A DNA stretch of 48,321 bases from Desulfobacteraceae bacterium (GCA_011390755.1 JAABRU010000038.1:1-48321); one strand, 5' to 3'. Positions 25,862-34,707 are shown, numbered from the stretch's first letter. The notes: a model not told the origin generated them from the letters alone. Program-made: numbers and translations.

Positions 25862-26405
25862 AAACCTATGGTCAAAAGTTCCGGGCTGCTTTTTTCTGCT
25901 CATATTCCTGATCCTGTTTTCCGGAATACAGGGAAAGGCGGAAGAAAAAAAAGCGGCATCCGGAAATGAAAAAATCCGGATTTCCGCGCAGAGTCTGGAG
26001 GCGGATGATGCAGAAAAATATGCCGAATTTTCCGGCAATGTACGGGTGGTACAGGGGGAAACCCTTATCAACTCTGACCGCCTGAAAATTTTTTACGCGG
26101 GAAATCCGGTCCGCAGTGAAAATGCAGAAAAAGATGCGGGGAAATCCGGTGACAGCATTGAAAAAATTGTGGCATCGGGCAATGTGAGGATCCGTTTTGA
26201 CAATATGGATGCCAGGGCCAGTGAGGCTGTCTATACCACAGCGGACAGGGTTATGGTGCTCCACGGCCCGGGTGCGCAGATCCGCAAAGCCGACAGCGGG
26301 GAAATCAAAGGCGATAAAATCATCATCCGCAGGGATGACGGGAACATCCGTTTTGAAGGTGCTGTGGAAGGTTTTCTGCTGCCGGGGGAAAAAGGACTCA
26401 ACTAG
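25845..26405 (+). CDS. lptA: LPS transport periplasmic protein LptA
   Basis: 186 residues from the ATG at 25845, which overlaps the end of lptC by 17 bases; the longer frame to 25707 is inside lptC. A signal peptide with the hydrophobic core CFFLLIFLILFSG precedes an OstA/LptA domain: ISAQSLEADDAEKYAEFSGN, VRVVQGETLINSDRLKIFY and IVASGNVRIRFDNMDARASE. LptA forms the periplasmic bridge for LPS. AGGGG lies 10 bases before the start. The gene is followed after two bases by lptB. Confidence 0.88.
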   Translation: MIFLSENLWSKVPGCFFLLIFLILFSGIQGKAEEKKAASGNEKIRISAQSLEADDAEKYAEFSGNVRVVQGETLINSDRLKIFYAGNPVRSENAEKDAGKSGDSIEKIVASGNVRIRFDNMDARASEAVYTTADRVMVLHGPGAQIRKADSGEIKGDKIIIRRDDGNIRFEGAVEGFLLPGEKGLN

Positions 26406-26407
26406 AA

Positions 26408-27130
26408 ATGGCGGTTTTTTCACTTCGGGGCCTGGTCAAAATCTACCGCGGGCGGGCCGCGGTGGATGCAGTGAATCTCCGGGTGGAAAGCGGTACGGTG
26501 GTCGGTCTGCTGGGACCCAACGGGGCCGGGAAAACCACAACTTTTTACATGGCCGTGGGGCTGATCCGGCCGGACCGCGGGCAGGTATTTATTGATACAG
26601 AAGATATTACCGCCCTGCCCATGTACTGCCGGGCGCGCAAAGGCATCGGCTATCTGCCCCAGGAAAATTCCGTATTCCGGAAACTGACAGTTCTGGAAAA
26701 TATCCTGGCCGTTCTGGAGTTTTTCCCTCTGGCCGAAGCGGAACGGAAAAAAAAAAGCCGTATGCTGCTGGAGGAACTGGGCATCCTTCATCTGTCAGAT
26801 CGCAGGGCAGGCGTACTCTCCGGCGGGGAACGCCGCCGTCTGGAAATCAGCCGGGCACTGGCAGCAGACCCGGCCTTTATGCTGCTGGATGAACCTTTTG
26901 CCGGTGTGGACCCCCTGGCAGTGACGGATATTAAAAATATTATCGGGCATCTGCGTGCCAAAGGCATCGGCATACTGATATCCGACCATAATGTGCGGGA
27001 AACACTGCGTGCATGTGATTATGCCTATATTATGAACGCCGGACAGGTGATAGAATCCGGCAGACCGGAAAAAATTGTGGCCAGCAAAACCGCCCGGCGC
27101 ATTTATCTGGGAGAAGAATTCAGTTTATAG
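26408..27130 (+). CDS. lptB: LPS export ABC transporter ATP-binding protein
   Basis: 240 residues. The ATPase that drives LPS extraction from the inner membrane by LptFG. Walker A GPNGAGKTT (about 36-44), Q-loop LPQENSVF, signature LSGGERRRLEI, Walker B MLLDEPFAGVDP, and H-loop ISDHNVRE are all intact; IYLGEEFSL at the C-terminus is typical of LptB. A run of ten A (26747-26756) encodes RKKKS within the helical region. Such runs can slip in transcription or replication, but the frame is intact here. Confidence 0.97.
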   Translation: MAVFSLRGLVKIYRGRAAVDAVNLRVESGTVVGLLGPNGAGKTTTFYMAVGLIRPDRGQVFIDTEDITALPMYCRARKGIGYLPQENSVFRKLTVLENILAVLEFFPLAEAERKKKSRMLLEELGILHLSDRRAGVLSGGERRRLEISRALAADPAFMLLDEPFAGVDPLAVTDIKNIIGHLRAKGIGILISDHNVRETLRACDYAYIMNAGQVIESGRPEKIVASKTARRIYLGEEFSL

Positions 27131-27151
27131 CCTTTACAGTCAGGGAATAAG

Positions 27152-28579
27152 ATGGCAATAGAACTCAGACAGCAACTCAAACTGACACAGCAGCTGATCA
27201 TGACACCGCAGCTTCAGATGGCAATCAAACTGCTGCAGTTGTCACGACTGGAACTGATGGATGCAATCCGGCAGGAACTGGAAGAAAACCCGGCCCTGGA
27301 AGAAGTGCAGGAAAGCATCAGCCCCGAAGAGCAGGGCAGGGGGGATGATGTTTCGCAGAAATCGGAAGAAAAAGAAGTCACCATTGAAGAAAAACTTCCC
27401 GAAGATACGGACTGGAGCAATTATATAGATGAATACAATACACCCGGTAAAGTCAACTATGAATCCGAAGCCAGGGAATCTCCCCGATATGAAGCCTTTA
27501 TTGCCCAGAAAGAATCCCTAAGCGATCATCTTCTCTGGCAGTTTCTCATGACTTCGCCCACACCGGAAGAAGAAAATATCGGCAGCCTGATTATCGGCAA
27601 TCTGGACAGAAACGGCTTTCTGGATGTAACAGTGGAAGATATTGCCAAAATGGGCAATGCCCCGGCAGAACAGGTGGAATCCGTACTTTCCCTGATGCAG
27701 ACCTTTGACCCGGTCGGTGTGTGCGCACGGAATCTGAGTGAAAGTCTGCTGATTCAGGCCGAACATTTCGGCTGCAGGGATCAGATTGTTTTCCGGATCA
27801 TCCGGGACCATCTGCCCCTGCTGGAAAACCGGAATTACAAAGGCATTGCCAGGGCGTTGAAAACCGGTATTGAAAGAGTGGTTTCCGCAGTCAGTGTGAT
27901 TAAAGGACTGGATCCCAGACCCGGTCTGCAATACAATGAAGAACAGTCCCATTATATCACCCCGGATATTTATGTGTATAAAGTGGACGGTGATTTTGTT
28001 ACCGTTCTCAATGATGACGGTATGCCCCGGCTGCGGGTCAGTCAGTTTTACCAGAATTCCGTCTGCAGCGGGGAAGCCGGGGATTCGGCCAAAGATTATA
28101 TGCAGGAAAAAATGCGCTCGGCGGCCTGGCTGATCAAAAGCATTCATCAGCGCCAGAAAACCATATACCGTGTCATGGAAAGCATTCTTAAATTTCAGCG
28201 GGATTTTTTTGACAAAGGCATTGCCCATCTGAAACCCCTGATTCTCAGGGATGTGGCAGAAGATATTGATATGCATGAATCCACCATCAGCCGGGTCACA
28301 ACCAATAAATATGCCTACACCCCCCAGGGAATTTTTGAATTAAAATATTTTTTTAACAGTTCCATCAACCGTGTACACGGGGATGCCGTGGCTTCTGCCA
28401 GTGTACAGGACAGAATCCGGCAGATTATTGAAAGTGAGAATCCCCAAAAACCTTACAGTGACGATAAAATTTCGAAAATACTGAAAAAAGATTTTAATAT
28501 CAGTATTGCCCGGAGAACTGTGGCCAAGTACCGTGAAATGATGCGGATACTTCCATCCAACAAGCGAAAACAATTCTAG
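27152..28579 (+). CDS. rpoN: RNA polymerase sigma-54 factor
   Basis: 475 residues. Region I (LRQQLKLTQQLIMTPQLQ onward), which interacts with enhancer-binding activators, is complete, followed by an acidic region (about 55-100), the core-binding domain, a helix-turn-helix (HESTISRVTTNKYAYTPQG) and the RpoN box ARRTVAKYRE near the C-terminus that reads the -24 element. Length and order are normal. It lies between lptB and hpf, the usual place in proteobacteria. Confidence 0.98.
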   Translation: MAIELRQQLKLTQQLIMTPQLQMAIKLLQLSRLELMDAIRQELEENPALEEVQESISPEEQGRGDDVSQKSEEKEVTIEEKLPEDTDWSNYIDEYNTPGKVNYESEARESPRYEAFIAQKESLSDHLLWQFLMTSPTPEEENIGSLIIGNLDRNGFLDVTVEDIAKMGNAPAEQVESVLSLMQTFDPVGVCARNLSESLLIQAEHFGCRDQIVFRIIRDHLPLLENRNYKGIARALKTGIERVVSAVSVIKGLDPRPGLQYNEEQSHYITPDIYVYKVDGDFVTVLNDDGMPRLRVSQFYQNSVCSGEAGDSAKDYMQEKMRSAAWLIKSIHQRQKTIYRVMESILKFQRDFFDKGIAHLKPLILRDVAEDIDMHESTISRVTTNKYAYTPQGIFELKYFFNSSINRVHGDAVASASVQDRIRQIIESENPQKPYSDDKISKILKKDFNISIARRTVAKYREMMRILPSNKRKQF

Positions 28580-28589
28580 GAGGTCAATT

Positions 28590-29132
28590 ATGCAGACATC
28601 GGTTACATTTAAAAATCTGGATCCCTCTGACCACTTGAAAGCTTATGCCACGGAGAAACTGAACCGTTTTGACCGCTTTCTTGACAATCCGGCTGAGGCC
28701 AGTGTGGTTCTCTCAGTGGAAAAATTCCGCCATATTGCTGAAATCAATATTATCGGTGACCGGCTGAAAATCAACGGCAGGGAAGAAACAAATGATATGT
28801 ATTCGGCCATAGACATGGTCATGGACAAACTGGAAAAACAAATTAAAAAAAACAAAGAAAAATTACGGGATCGCAGAACAGACCGGAAGGGCGGCAAAGC
28901 CGGTGCCGTTGATATGGGTTTTGGCAGGATGATTTCCGCCGAAGAAGACAGCGAAGGGGATATTATTGTCACCTCCATTGATTACAAACCCATGGATCCG
29001 GAAGAGGCTGTCATGCAGCTGGATCTGGCGGATGATAATTTTATTGTTTTCACCAATGCCAGAAGTCAGCGGGTGAATGTGGTGTACCGCAGAAAAGACG
29101 GAAACTACGGTCTGGTGCAGCCCAGTCATTAA
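28590..29132 (+). CDS. hpf: Ribosome hibernation promoting factor, long form
   Basis: 180 residues. The N-terminal S30AE domain (1-100) binds the small-subunit decoding region; the C-terminal domain (about 120-175) contains PMDPEEAVMQLDL and FIVFTNARSQRVNVVYRRKDGNYGLVQP, which makes 70S ribosomes dimerise directly. A basic linker (RDRRTDRKGGK) joins them. A strong AGGAGG precedes the ATG. The gene starts 10 bases after rpoN, so it is probably cotranscribed with rpoN. Confidence 0.95.
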   Translation: MQTSVTFKNLDPSDHLKAYATEKLNRFDRFLDNPAEASVVLSVEKFRHIAEINIIGDRLKINGREETNDMYSAIDMVMDKLEKQIKKNKEKLRDRRTDRKGGKAGAVDMGFGRMISAEEDSEGDIIVTSIDYKPMDPEEAVMQLDLADDNFIVFTNARSQRVNVVYRRKDGNYGLVQPSH

Positions 29133-29144
29133 TTTCTGAACATA

Positions 29145-29175
29145 CTGCAGGATCGGCCCCGGGCCGGCCCTGCAG
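29145..29175 (+). terminator. GC-rich hairpin after hpf
   Basis: CTGCAGG (29145-29151) pairs with CCTGCAG (29169-29175), and GGCCC pairs with GGGCC inside. The stem is strong but is followed by GGACGG rather than a T-run, so it may pause or partly terminate transcription, or stabilise the upstream mRNA. It separates hpf from ptsN. Confidence 0.35.
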
Positions 29176-29247
29176 GGACGGCGGAAAATAAAAGGGGGGA
29201 CTGTCTGCCCCGGTTTTACTGCCGGACTTATTATACAGTTGATCATA

Positions 29248-29706
29248 ATGAAGATTATTGATGTATTACAAAAAGATGCGGTTTTAACGGATCTGAAGGC
29301 CCGGGACAAAAAAGGGCTGATTGAGGAAATGGGACTGCCGGTTTCCCGCATCGCGGGTGTAAATAGCGGGGATATGGTCCGTGTGCTCTTAGAGCGGGAA
29401 CGCCTGGGAACAACCGGTATCGGCGGGGGGATCGGCATTCCCCACGGCAAACTCAAAGGAATTGATTCTTTGATTCTCGGATTCGGACTGAGCCGGGGAG
29501 GGGTGGATTTTGAATCCATTGACGGAAAACCGACCCATATTTTTTTCCTGCTGCTGACTCCGGAAAATTCCATTGATATTCATCTCCGGATGCTGGCCCG
29601 GATTTCCGGAATCCTGAAAAACGAAATCTTCAAACAGCGGCTGATGAATGCTTCGGATGCGGATGAAATTCTGGAAATCATCCGCCAGGAAGATGAAGCC
29701 CCCTGA
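29248..29706 (+). CDS. ptsN: PTS-Ntr EIIA component (nitrogen-type)
   Basis: 152 residues from the ATG at 29248; an alternative TTG lies 9 bases upstream, and neither has a clear ribosome binding site. The phospho-acceptor histidine is in GIGIPHGKLKG (near residue 66), as in EIIANtr. LERERLGTTGIGGGIG and FFLLLTPEN are family motifs. It has a regulatory rather than a sugar-uptake role and is expected near rpoN. EI and HPr are not in the window. Confidence 0.93.
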   Translation: MKIIDVLQKDAVLTDLKARDKKGLIEEMGLPVSRIAGVNSGDMVRVLLERERLGTTGIGGGIGIPHGKLKGIDSLILGFGLSRGGVDFESIDGKPTHIFFLLLTPENSIDIHLRMLARISGILKNEIFKQRLMNASDADEILEIIRQEDEAP

Positions 29707-29726
29707 TAAAACAATAAACGTTTCAG

Positions 29727-29854
29727 CCCGGATGATTCATAAATTTGGATAAATCCCCGAATCACAGTGTTTTATCTGAAAACAGAGCAGTAAAGCAGGT
29801 CTTCAGCATTTTCCTTGTTTTCGGAGAATTATCAGGATTTATGAATAATGCGGG
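29727..29854. repeat. Palindromic intergenic element, subfamily C2, copy 1
   Basis: A 128-base inverted repeat: CCCGGATGATTCATAAAT at the left faces ATTTATGAATAATGCGGG at the right. A diverged copy (CCCGGAATACTCATAAAT onward) lies at 34586-34707, with the shared inner blocks CCGAATCA and ATCTGAAAAC/AGATGAAAAC. It fills the gap between ptsN and rapZ. Confidence 0.75.
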
Positions 29855-29881
29855 TCAGCAGGTTTTTTTAGCATAATACGC

Positions 29882-30748
29882 ATGAAAAAATTTCGGATCA
29901 TCATCATCACCGGGCTTTCCGGTTCCGGAAAAAGCACGGCAATGGCAGCTTTTGAAGATGCCGGTTATTATTGTGTGGATAATATGCCGGTGGTGCTGCT
30001 GCCCAAATTTCTGGAACTTCCCCTGGAAAGCGGAACGGAAATCTCCGGCCTGGCCTTTGTCATGGATTTGAGGGAAAAACGTTTTCTTTCAGAATGTATG
30101 TCGGTATTTGCCTTTCTGCGGGAAAAAGGCTATCCTTTTCAGCTGCTTTTTCTGGAGGCGGATGAAGAAATTCTCCTGCAGCGATACAGTCAGACCCGGC
30201 GTTATCATCCCCTTGCCAAAGACAAAAGCATAACAGAGGGGATCCGGATGGAAAAAAAACAGCTGCAGGCACTCCGATCCCGTGCGGACAGGGTCATCAA
30301 TACCACGCATTATACGGTACATGACCTGAAAAAACTGATACGGGAATTTGCCAGGGAAAGTGACAAAAGCGTTCCCATGCAAATCCGGCTGATGTCTTTC
30401 GGTTTCAAATACGGTATTCCCCATGATGCGGATATGATTATGGATGTCCGTTTTCTGGCCAATCCCTATTTTGTTCCCGAACTCAAAGATCTGGATGGGA
30501 GAAGACCTGAAATCCGTTCCTATGTGCTGGATCGGGAAGAGACATCGCTTTTTATGCGCAAATTTCTGGATCTGACCGATTATCTGATTCCGCTGTATGA
30601 AAAAGAGGGAAAATCCTACCTGACAATTGCCATCGGATGCACCGGCGGCAAACACCGGTCTGTGGCAGTGGCAGAGGCATTTTTCGCCCATGTGAATACA
30701 GCAGAACGCTGGGTGAACATCACCCACCGGGATATAGCGAAAGAGTAG
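29882..30748 (+). CDS. rapZ: RNase adapter protein / nucleotide-binding RapZ
   Basis: 288 residues. Walker A GLSGSGKST (about 11-19) in an N-terminal kinase-like domain, and the conserved C-terminal half (MSFGFKYGIPHDADMIMDVRFLANP, IAIGCTGGKHRSV, three short motifs typical of the family). In E. coli RapZ guides RNase E to the GlmZ small RNA and so controls amino-sugar synthesis; in other bacteria its targets are less clear. Its place after ptsN in the rpoN block is conserved. Confidence 0.96.
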   Translation: MKKFRIIIITGLSGSGKSTAMAAFEDAGYYCVDNMPVVLLPKFLELPLESGTEISGLAFVMDLREKRFLSECMSVFAFLREKGYPFQLLFLEADEEILLQRYSQTRRYHPLAKDKSITEGIRMEKKQLQALRSRADRVINTTHYTVHDLKKLIREFARESDKSVPMQIRLMSFGFKYGIPHDADMIMDVRFLANPYFVPELKDLDGRRPEIRSYVLDREETSLFMRKFLDLTDYLIPLYEKEGKSYLTIAIGCTGGKHRSVAVAEAFFAHVNTAERWVNITHRDIAKE

Positions 30749-30889
30749 GGCGGCAGAATCAGAATGACAGAAAAATCATCCGTTTCACTCCGGCCCCCGG
30801 TCTGCCGAAAGCTCTCCGGGACTGCATCCGGCCGGACAGTGTATTTGGGGATAACACTTTAATATTTCATAGTTTTTTGGAAAGACAGA

Positions 30890-31303
30890 ATGATAGGCAT
30901 TGTAATTGTTACACACGGCGATCTGGCCGAAACCCTGATCGGAACTGCAGGACTGATTAATGGCACACGCCCGGATGCAGTGACAGCGGTTTCCATTATG
31001 CCCGGCGAAAATGCGGACACACTTCGCGATAAGGTCATCCGGGGAATCAAAGCCGTTAACCGGAAAAAAGGGATACTCATTTTTACGGACATGTTCGGGG
31101 GCACAGATCCCAACCTGAGTTATTCACTGCTGGAAGAGGGGGAGGTGGAAGTAATTTCAGGTGTCAATCTCCCCCTGATCCTGCGGGCGGTGGAACTGCG
31201 GGACAGAAAAAAACTCGCCGAACTGGCTGTTTCTCTGGAATCTTTCGGCAAAAGAAGTATTTCACTGGCCAGCGGTATTCTGAAAGGAAATAAAAGAAGT
31301 TGA
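30890..31303 (+). CDS. PTS EIIA component, mannose/sorbose type
   Basis: 137 residues forming a single EIIA-Man domain. The phospho-acceptor is His9 in VIVTHGDLAETL; FTDMFGGTDPNLS is the second conserved block. EIIB, EIIC, EIID, HPr and EI are absent here, so a regulatory phosphorelay role with ptsN and rapZ is more likely than sugar uptake. The final bases overlap the TTG start of rimI. The 141-base gap upstream holds nothing recognisable. Confidence 0.9.
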   Translation: MIGIVIVTHGDLAETLIGTAGLINGTRPDAVTAVSIMPGENADTLRDKVIRGIKAVNRKKGILIFTDMFGGTDPNLSYSLLEEGEVEVISGVNLPLILRAVELRDRKKLAELAVSLESFGKRSISLASGILKGNKRS

Positions 31304-31794
31304 CAGAAAAGGGGCTGCGGCTGAAACATATCACAGCAGCGGATATGGATGATCTGCTTGCCCTGGAACACTTATGTTTTTCCCGTCCCTGGACAGCGGC
31401 TTCTTTTCTGGCGGAACTGCTGGCGGAAACAGCCTGTCATCTGGGCATAGAAAAAAATACGGAACCGGCCGGGGAAAACTTTTTTCTGACTGCCTATCTG
31501 TTTTTCCGTGTCATTGCCGATGAAATGCAGATTATGAAAATTGCGGTAAGGCCCGCACATCGGGGGCAGGGAATTGCCTCCCTGCTTCTGGGGGCAGGTA
31601 TACAGCAGGCCCGGCAGGCGGGTGCCGCTGCCTCCTTTCTGGAAGTCCGCTCCTCCAATACCGCTGCCCTGGCATTCTATACCGGGCAGGGGTTCCGGCA
31701 GATCGGCATCCGGAAAGACTATTATCCCGGAAGCAAATCGGCAGAAAGGGAAGATGCATTATTATTAATGAAAAATCTGAAGGAGGGATTATGA
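31300..31794 (+). CDS. rimI: Ribosomal protein alanine N-acetyltransferase (RimI-like GNAT)
   Basis: 164 residues, starting at TTG in a TTGA overlap with the EIIA gene. A GNAT fold: the acetyl-CoA loop is VRPAHRGQGIASLLL (R/Q-x-x-G-x-G/A), followed by FLEVRSSNTAALAFYTGQGF and IRKDYY, as in RimI. RimI acetylates the N-terminus of S18, and some members act on other proteins. The stop overlaps the gap start in ATGA. An insertion near residue 55 (EKNTEPAGENFFLT) is slightly longer than usual. Confidence 0.85.
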   Translation: MTEKGLRLKHITAADMDDLLALEHLCFSRPWTAASFLAELLAETACHLGIEKNTEPAGENFFLTAYLFFRVIADEMQIMKIAVRPAHRGQGIASLLLGAGIQQARQAGAAASFLEVRSSNTAALAFYTGQGFRQIGIRKDYYPGSKSAEREDALLLMKNLKEGL

Positions 31795-32795
31795 GCATTA
31801 AAGTCGGAATTAACGGATTCGGAAGAATCGGCCGGATGGTATTCCGGGCAGCGGCAAAACACCCGGATGTGGAAATTGCAGCTATCAACGATCTGACAGA
31901 TGCGGCAACCATGGCCCACCTGCTGCAGTACGATTCGGTACACGGCAGATTTGACGGGGATGTGAGCATTGGCGAAACAGACATCCGCGTGGACGGCAGG
32001 TCCGTTTCCATTTCATCTGTCAAAGATCCGGCCCGTCTGCCCTGGAAAGATCTGGGTGTGGATATTGTCGCGGAATGTACCGGTCTGTTCCGGGATGCCG
32101 AAAGCGCATCCAGGCATCTGGAAGCAGGTGCCCGGAAGGTGATTATCTCGGCACCGGCCAGGGACCCGGATATCACCATTGTCATGGGAGTCAATGCCAG
32201 CGGCTATGATCCGCGCAGTCACCATATCCTCTCCAATGCATCCTGCACCACCAACTGCCTGGCACCCGTTGCCAAGGTACTGCTGGAGAATTTCGGTATC
32301 CGCAGCGGTCTTATGACCACCATCCACGCCTATACCGGGGATCAGCGTCTGCTGGATTTTCCCCATAAGGATCTGCGGAGGGCCAGAGCAGCGGGTATGT
32401 CCATGATTCCCACCAGCACGGGCGCTGCCCGCGCGGTTGCACTGGTTCTGCCGGAACTGGAAGGAAAACTCAACGGTCTGGCGGTCCGGGTTCCCACCCC
32501 CAATGTTTCTATTGTGGATTTTGTCGCGAACCTGGAAAAATCCGGTGTTACGGCAGCAGATGTCAATGAGGCCCTGAAACAGGCATCAGAAGGTGAACTG
32601 TCCGGCATTCTCGGTTTCAGTGAGCTGCCCCTGGTATCCATAGATTTCAACGGATGTCCGCTGTCTTCCGTTGTGGATGCCCCGACAACCTATGCAGTGG
32701 GCAATATGGTGAAAGTCATGTCATGGTATGACAATGAGGCCGGATATTCCCACCGTATGGTAGAACTGGCGGCCATGATCGGCAGGCAGTTGTAA
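31791..32795 (+). CDS. gap: Glyceraldehyde-3-phosphate dehydrogenase, type I
   Basis: 334 residues. The NAD-binding motif is GINGFGRIGR, the catalytic cysteine and neighbours are SNASCTTNCLAP, the catalytic histidine is in MTTIHAYTGDQ, and the C-terminal SWYDNEAGYSHRMVEL is intact. Oxidises glyceraldehyde 3-phosphate to 1,3-bisphosphoglycerate in glycolysis or the reverse in gluconeogenesis. Asp34 in INDLTD suggests a preference for NAD over NADP. AGGAGGG precedes the ATG, which overlaps the rimI stop. Confidence 0.98.
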   Translation: MSIKVGINGFGRIGRMVFRAAAKHPDVEIAAINDLTDAATMAHLLQYDSVHGRFDGDVSIGETDIRVDGRSVSISSVKDPARLPWKDLGVDIVAECTGLFRDAESASRHLEAGARKVIISAPARDPDITIVMGVNASGYDPRSHHILSNASCTTNCLAPVAKVLLENFGIRSGLMTTIHAYTGDQRLLDFPHKDLRRARAAGMSMIPTSTGAARAVALVLPELEGKLNGLAVRVPTPNVSIVDFVANLEKSGVTAADVNEALKQASEGELSGILGFSELPLVSIDFNGCPLSSVVDAPTTYAVGNMVKVMSWYDNEAGYSHRMVELAAMIGRQL

Positions 32796-33009
32796 AATAA
32801 CTCAAAAACGGCACCCTGAAGCCATTTTGGAAATTTGGCATCTGTAATTTCAATAAGCTGAAGCTGATAAAATATAAAGCTGCCATTTTTTACTGTACAA
32901 AAGTATTAGCTTTAAACATTTAAAATTATTTAATTTTTTCTGAATAAATATTATCCGGGTGTCTTTTTTGAGAAAATAAAACAGCGGATTTGTGAAAGCA
33001 GGAGGTGAA

Positions 33010-33765
33010 ATGGAATCGAGAAGACCTTTTATTGCCGGAAACTGGAAAATGTACAAAACCCTTTCCGAAGCCGTAAAAACAGCAGAAGAAATGGCGGAAC
33101 TGCTGCGGGACATAAAAGACCGGGACATAATGATTGCACCGCCCTTTACTGCACTGGCAGCGGTCGGGGAAGCCCTCCGGAACAGCCCGGTATCCCTGGG
33201 TGCCCAGAATCTTTACTGGGAAAGTGAAGGCGCGTACACCGGAGAAATTTCCGCTGCCATGCTGGTATCGGCCGGATGCCGTTATGTGATTATCGGTCAT
33301 TCGGAACGGCGGCAGTATTTCGGGGAAACAGATGAAGATGTCCGCAGGAAAATCCGGGCTGCTGTCCGGGAAAATCTGCGGCCTGTTCTGTGTGTCGGGG
33401 AAACAGAATCGGAACGGGATGCAAAAAATACATTTTCTGTACTTGACAAACAGGTAAAAAATGGTTTAAAAGATTTTGTTTCGGATGAACTGAAACATCT
33501 GGTGCTTGCCTATGAACCGGTCTGGGCTATCGGAACGGGTAAAACCGCAAGCACGGAACAGGTACAGGAAGTGCATTCCCGGCTGCGTTCCCTGCTGGGA
33601 ACCTTATTCGGAGAAAGTTTTGCCGCAGGCCTGAGAATACTCTACGGCGGCAGCGTGAAACCCGAAAATATCGGGGAACTGATGCAGATGCCGGATGTGG
33701 ACGGTGCGCTGGTCGGCGGAGCCAGTCTGAAAGCAGCCGGTTTTTCAAAAATTGTATCTTACTGA
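33010..33765 (+). CDS. tpiA: Triose-phosphate isomerase
   Basis: 251 residues from the ATG at 33010 with AGGAGG seven bases upstream; the GTG further up (32992) would place that ribosome site inside the gene. FIAGNWKMYK holds the active-site Asn and Lys, IIGHSERRQYFGE the histidine electrophile, AYEPVWAIGTGK the catalytic glutamate, and LYGGSVKPEN the phosphate loop. Interconverts dihydroxyacetone phosphate and glyceraldehyde 3-phosphate. Follows gap after 214 bases in which I see no gene and no clear terminator. Confidence 0.97.
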   Translation: MESRRPFIAGNWKMYKTLSEAVKTAEEMAELLRDIKDRDIMIAPPFTALAAVGEALRNSPVSLGAQNLYWESEGAYTGEISAAMLVSAGCRYVIIGHSERRQYFGETDEDVRRKIRAAVRENLRPVLCVGETESERDAKNTFSVLDKQVKNGLKDFVSDELKHLVLAYEPVWAIGTGKTASTEQVQEVHSRLRSLLGTLFGESFAAGLRILYGGSVKPENIGELMQMPDVDGALVGGASLKAAGFSKIVSY

Positions 33766-33853
33766 ATAAGGGGAAAAATTTCCGGCTGTATTCTGCAGGG
33801 TTCCTGTACCGGCCCTGTCACATATAAAGAAGAAAAAGGTAATTTATTATTTT

Positions 33854-34417
33854 ATGTCATCAATTTTAGTCACTTTACATATTATTGTCTGCACAGCCCT
33901 GATTATGATTGTACTTTTGCAGACCGGAAAAGGCTCGGATATGGGTGCGGCTTTCGGCGGCGGCGGCAGTCAGACACTGTTCGGAAGCACAGGCGCGTCA
34001 ACCTTTCTGAGTAAGGCAACAACTGTCGCCGCTATTGTATTTATGCTTACCTGTCTTTCCCTGGCCTATATTTCCGGAAACAAAGGCGGCAGTTCCATTA
34101 TGCCTGACAGTGCGCCGCCCGCACCGTCTGCTGAGGAAAAACCGGCAGATGCGGCTCCGGCAGATGCGGTTCCGGAAGAAACTTCGCGGGTGAATGATGC
34201 TGCCCCGGGTGAAAATCCGGAAAGTGCGGAAAATACAGGGCCGGGCGCTATGGCAGAAGAAGCCGGAGCAGAAGAAAAAGCAGCGTCTGCAACATCCGTT
34301 TCCCCGGAAGCTGCGCCCCTGTCATCAGATGCAGAAGAAAATGCAGACCGGGCCGCAGCAAAAGCCGACGAATCAAAGGAAGAAACTGCTTTAACAGATA
34401 CCGGAAAAACAGAATAA
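33854..34417 (+). CDS. secG: Preprotein translocase subunit SecG with long acidic tail
   Basis: 187 residues. The N-terminal 75 match SecG: helix 1 (ILVTLHIIVCTALIMIVLLQ), the loop GKGSDMGAAFGGGGSQTLFG and helix 2 (TVAAIVFMLTCLSLAYI). From about residue 80 an Ala/Glu/Pro-rich, low-complexity acidic tail of about 105 residues follows, making the protein clearly longer than the usual 75-130. The tail contains near-repeats of PADAAPADAVPEE type. It probably faces the cytoplasm or periplasm as disordered sequence; function unknown. It directly precedes the tRNA gene, as in many bacteria. Confidence 0.93.
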   Translation: MSSILVTLHIIVCTALIMIVLLQTGKGSDMGAAFGGGGSQTLFGSTGASTFLSKATTVAAIVFMLTCLSLAYISGNKGGSSIMPDSAPPAPSAEEKPADAAPADAVPEETSRVNDAAPGENPESAENTGPGAMAEEAGAEEKAASATSVSPEAAPLSSDAEENADRAAAKADESKEETALTDTGKTE

Positions 34418-34430
34418 GCGATTTTTTTGT

Positions 34431-34517
34431 GCCGAAGTGGTGGAATTTGGTAGACACGCTATCTTGAGGGGGTAGTGGGCCACGCCCGTGCCGGTTCAAG
34501 TCCGGCCTTCGGCACCA
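34431..34517 (+). tRNA. tRNA-Leu (anticodon GAG)
   Basis: The acceptor stem GCCGAAG pairs with CTTCGGC, with encoded CCA at 34515-34517. The anticodon stem CTATC/GGTAG encloses TTGAGGG, giving anticodon GAG, which reads CUC and CUU. A long variable arm (class II) and the T arm GCCGG-TTCAAGT-CCGGC are clear. It lies 13 bases after the secG stop and is probably cotranscribed with it. Confidence 0.97.
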
Positions 34518-34530
34518 TTCAGATCATCAT

Positions 34531-34583
34531 AAGCCAGGGCTGATAAGGAATGTATCCGAATCAGTGATCCTGGCTTTTTTTTT
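34531..34583 (+). terminator. Intrinsic terminator after tRNA-Leu
   Basis: AAGCCAGG (34531-34538) pairs with CCTGGCTT (34569-34576), with an inner CTGAT/ATCAG stem (34540-34544, 34560-34564), followed by an unbroken T-run to 34583. This ends the kdsA-to-tRNA block. Confidence 0.85.
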
Positions 34584-34585
34584 AG

Positions 34586-34707
34586 CCCGGAATACTCATA
34601 AATCTGAATGATTCTCCGAATCATAATGCTTCAGATGAAAACCGACCTGCAAAGCTGATTTTCATCATTTTTTTCGGACAGTTATCGGAATTTGTGAATC
34701 ATGCGGG
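34586..34707. repeat. Palindromic intergenic element, subfamily C2, copy 2
   Basis: A 122-base inverted repeat related to 29727-29854: CCCGGAATACTCATAAAT on the left, TTTGTGAATCATGCGGGG on the right. It begins three bases after the terminator T-run. The rest of the 34518-34879 gap (34708-34879) shows no gene. Confidence 0.7.

Noticed and set aside
33440..33480. TTGACA-like promoter inside tpiA
   Set aside because: It falls within the coding sequence and no gene start follows at a suitable distance; likely chance.
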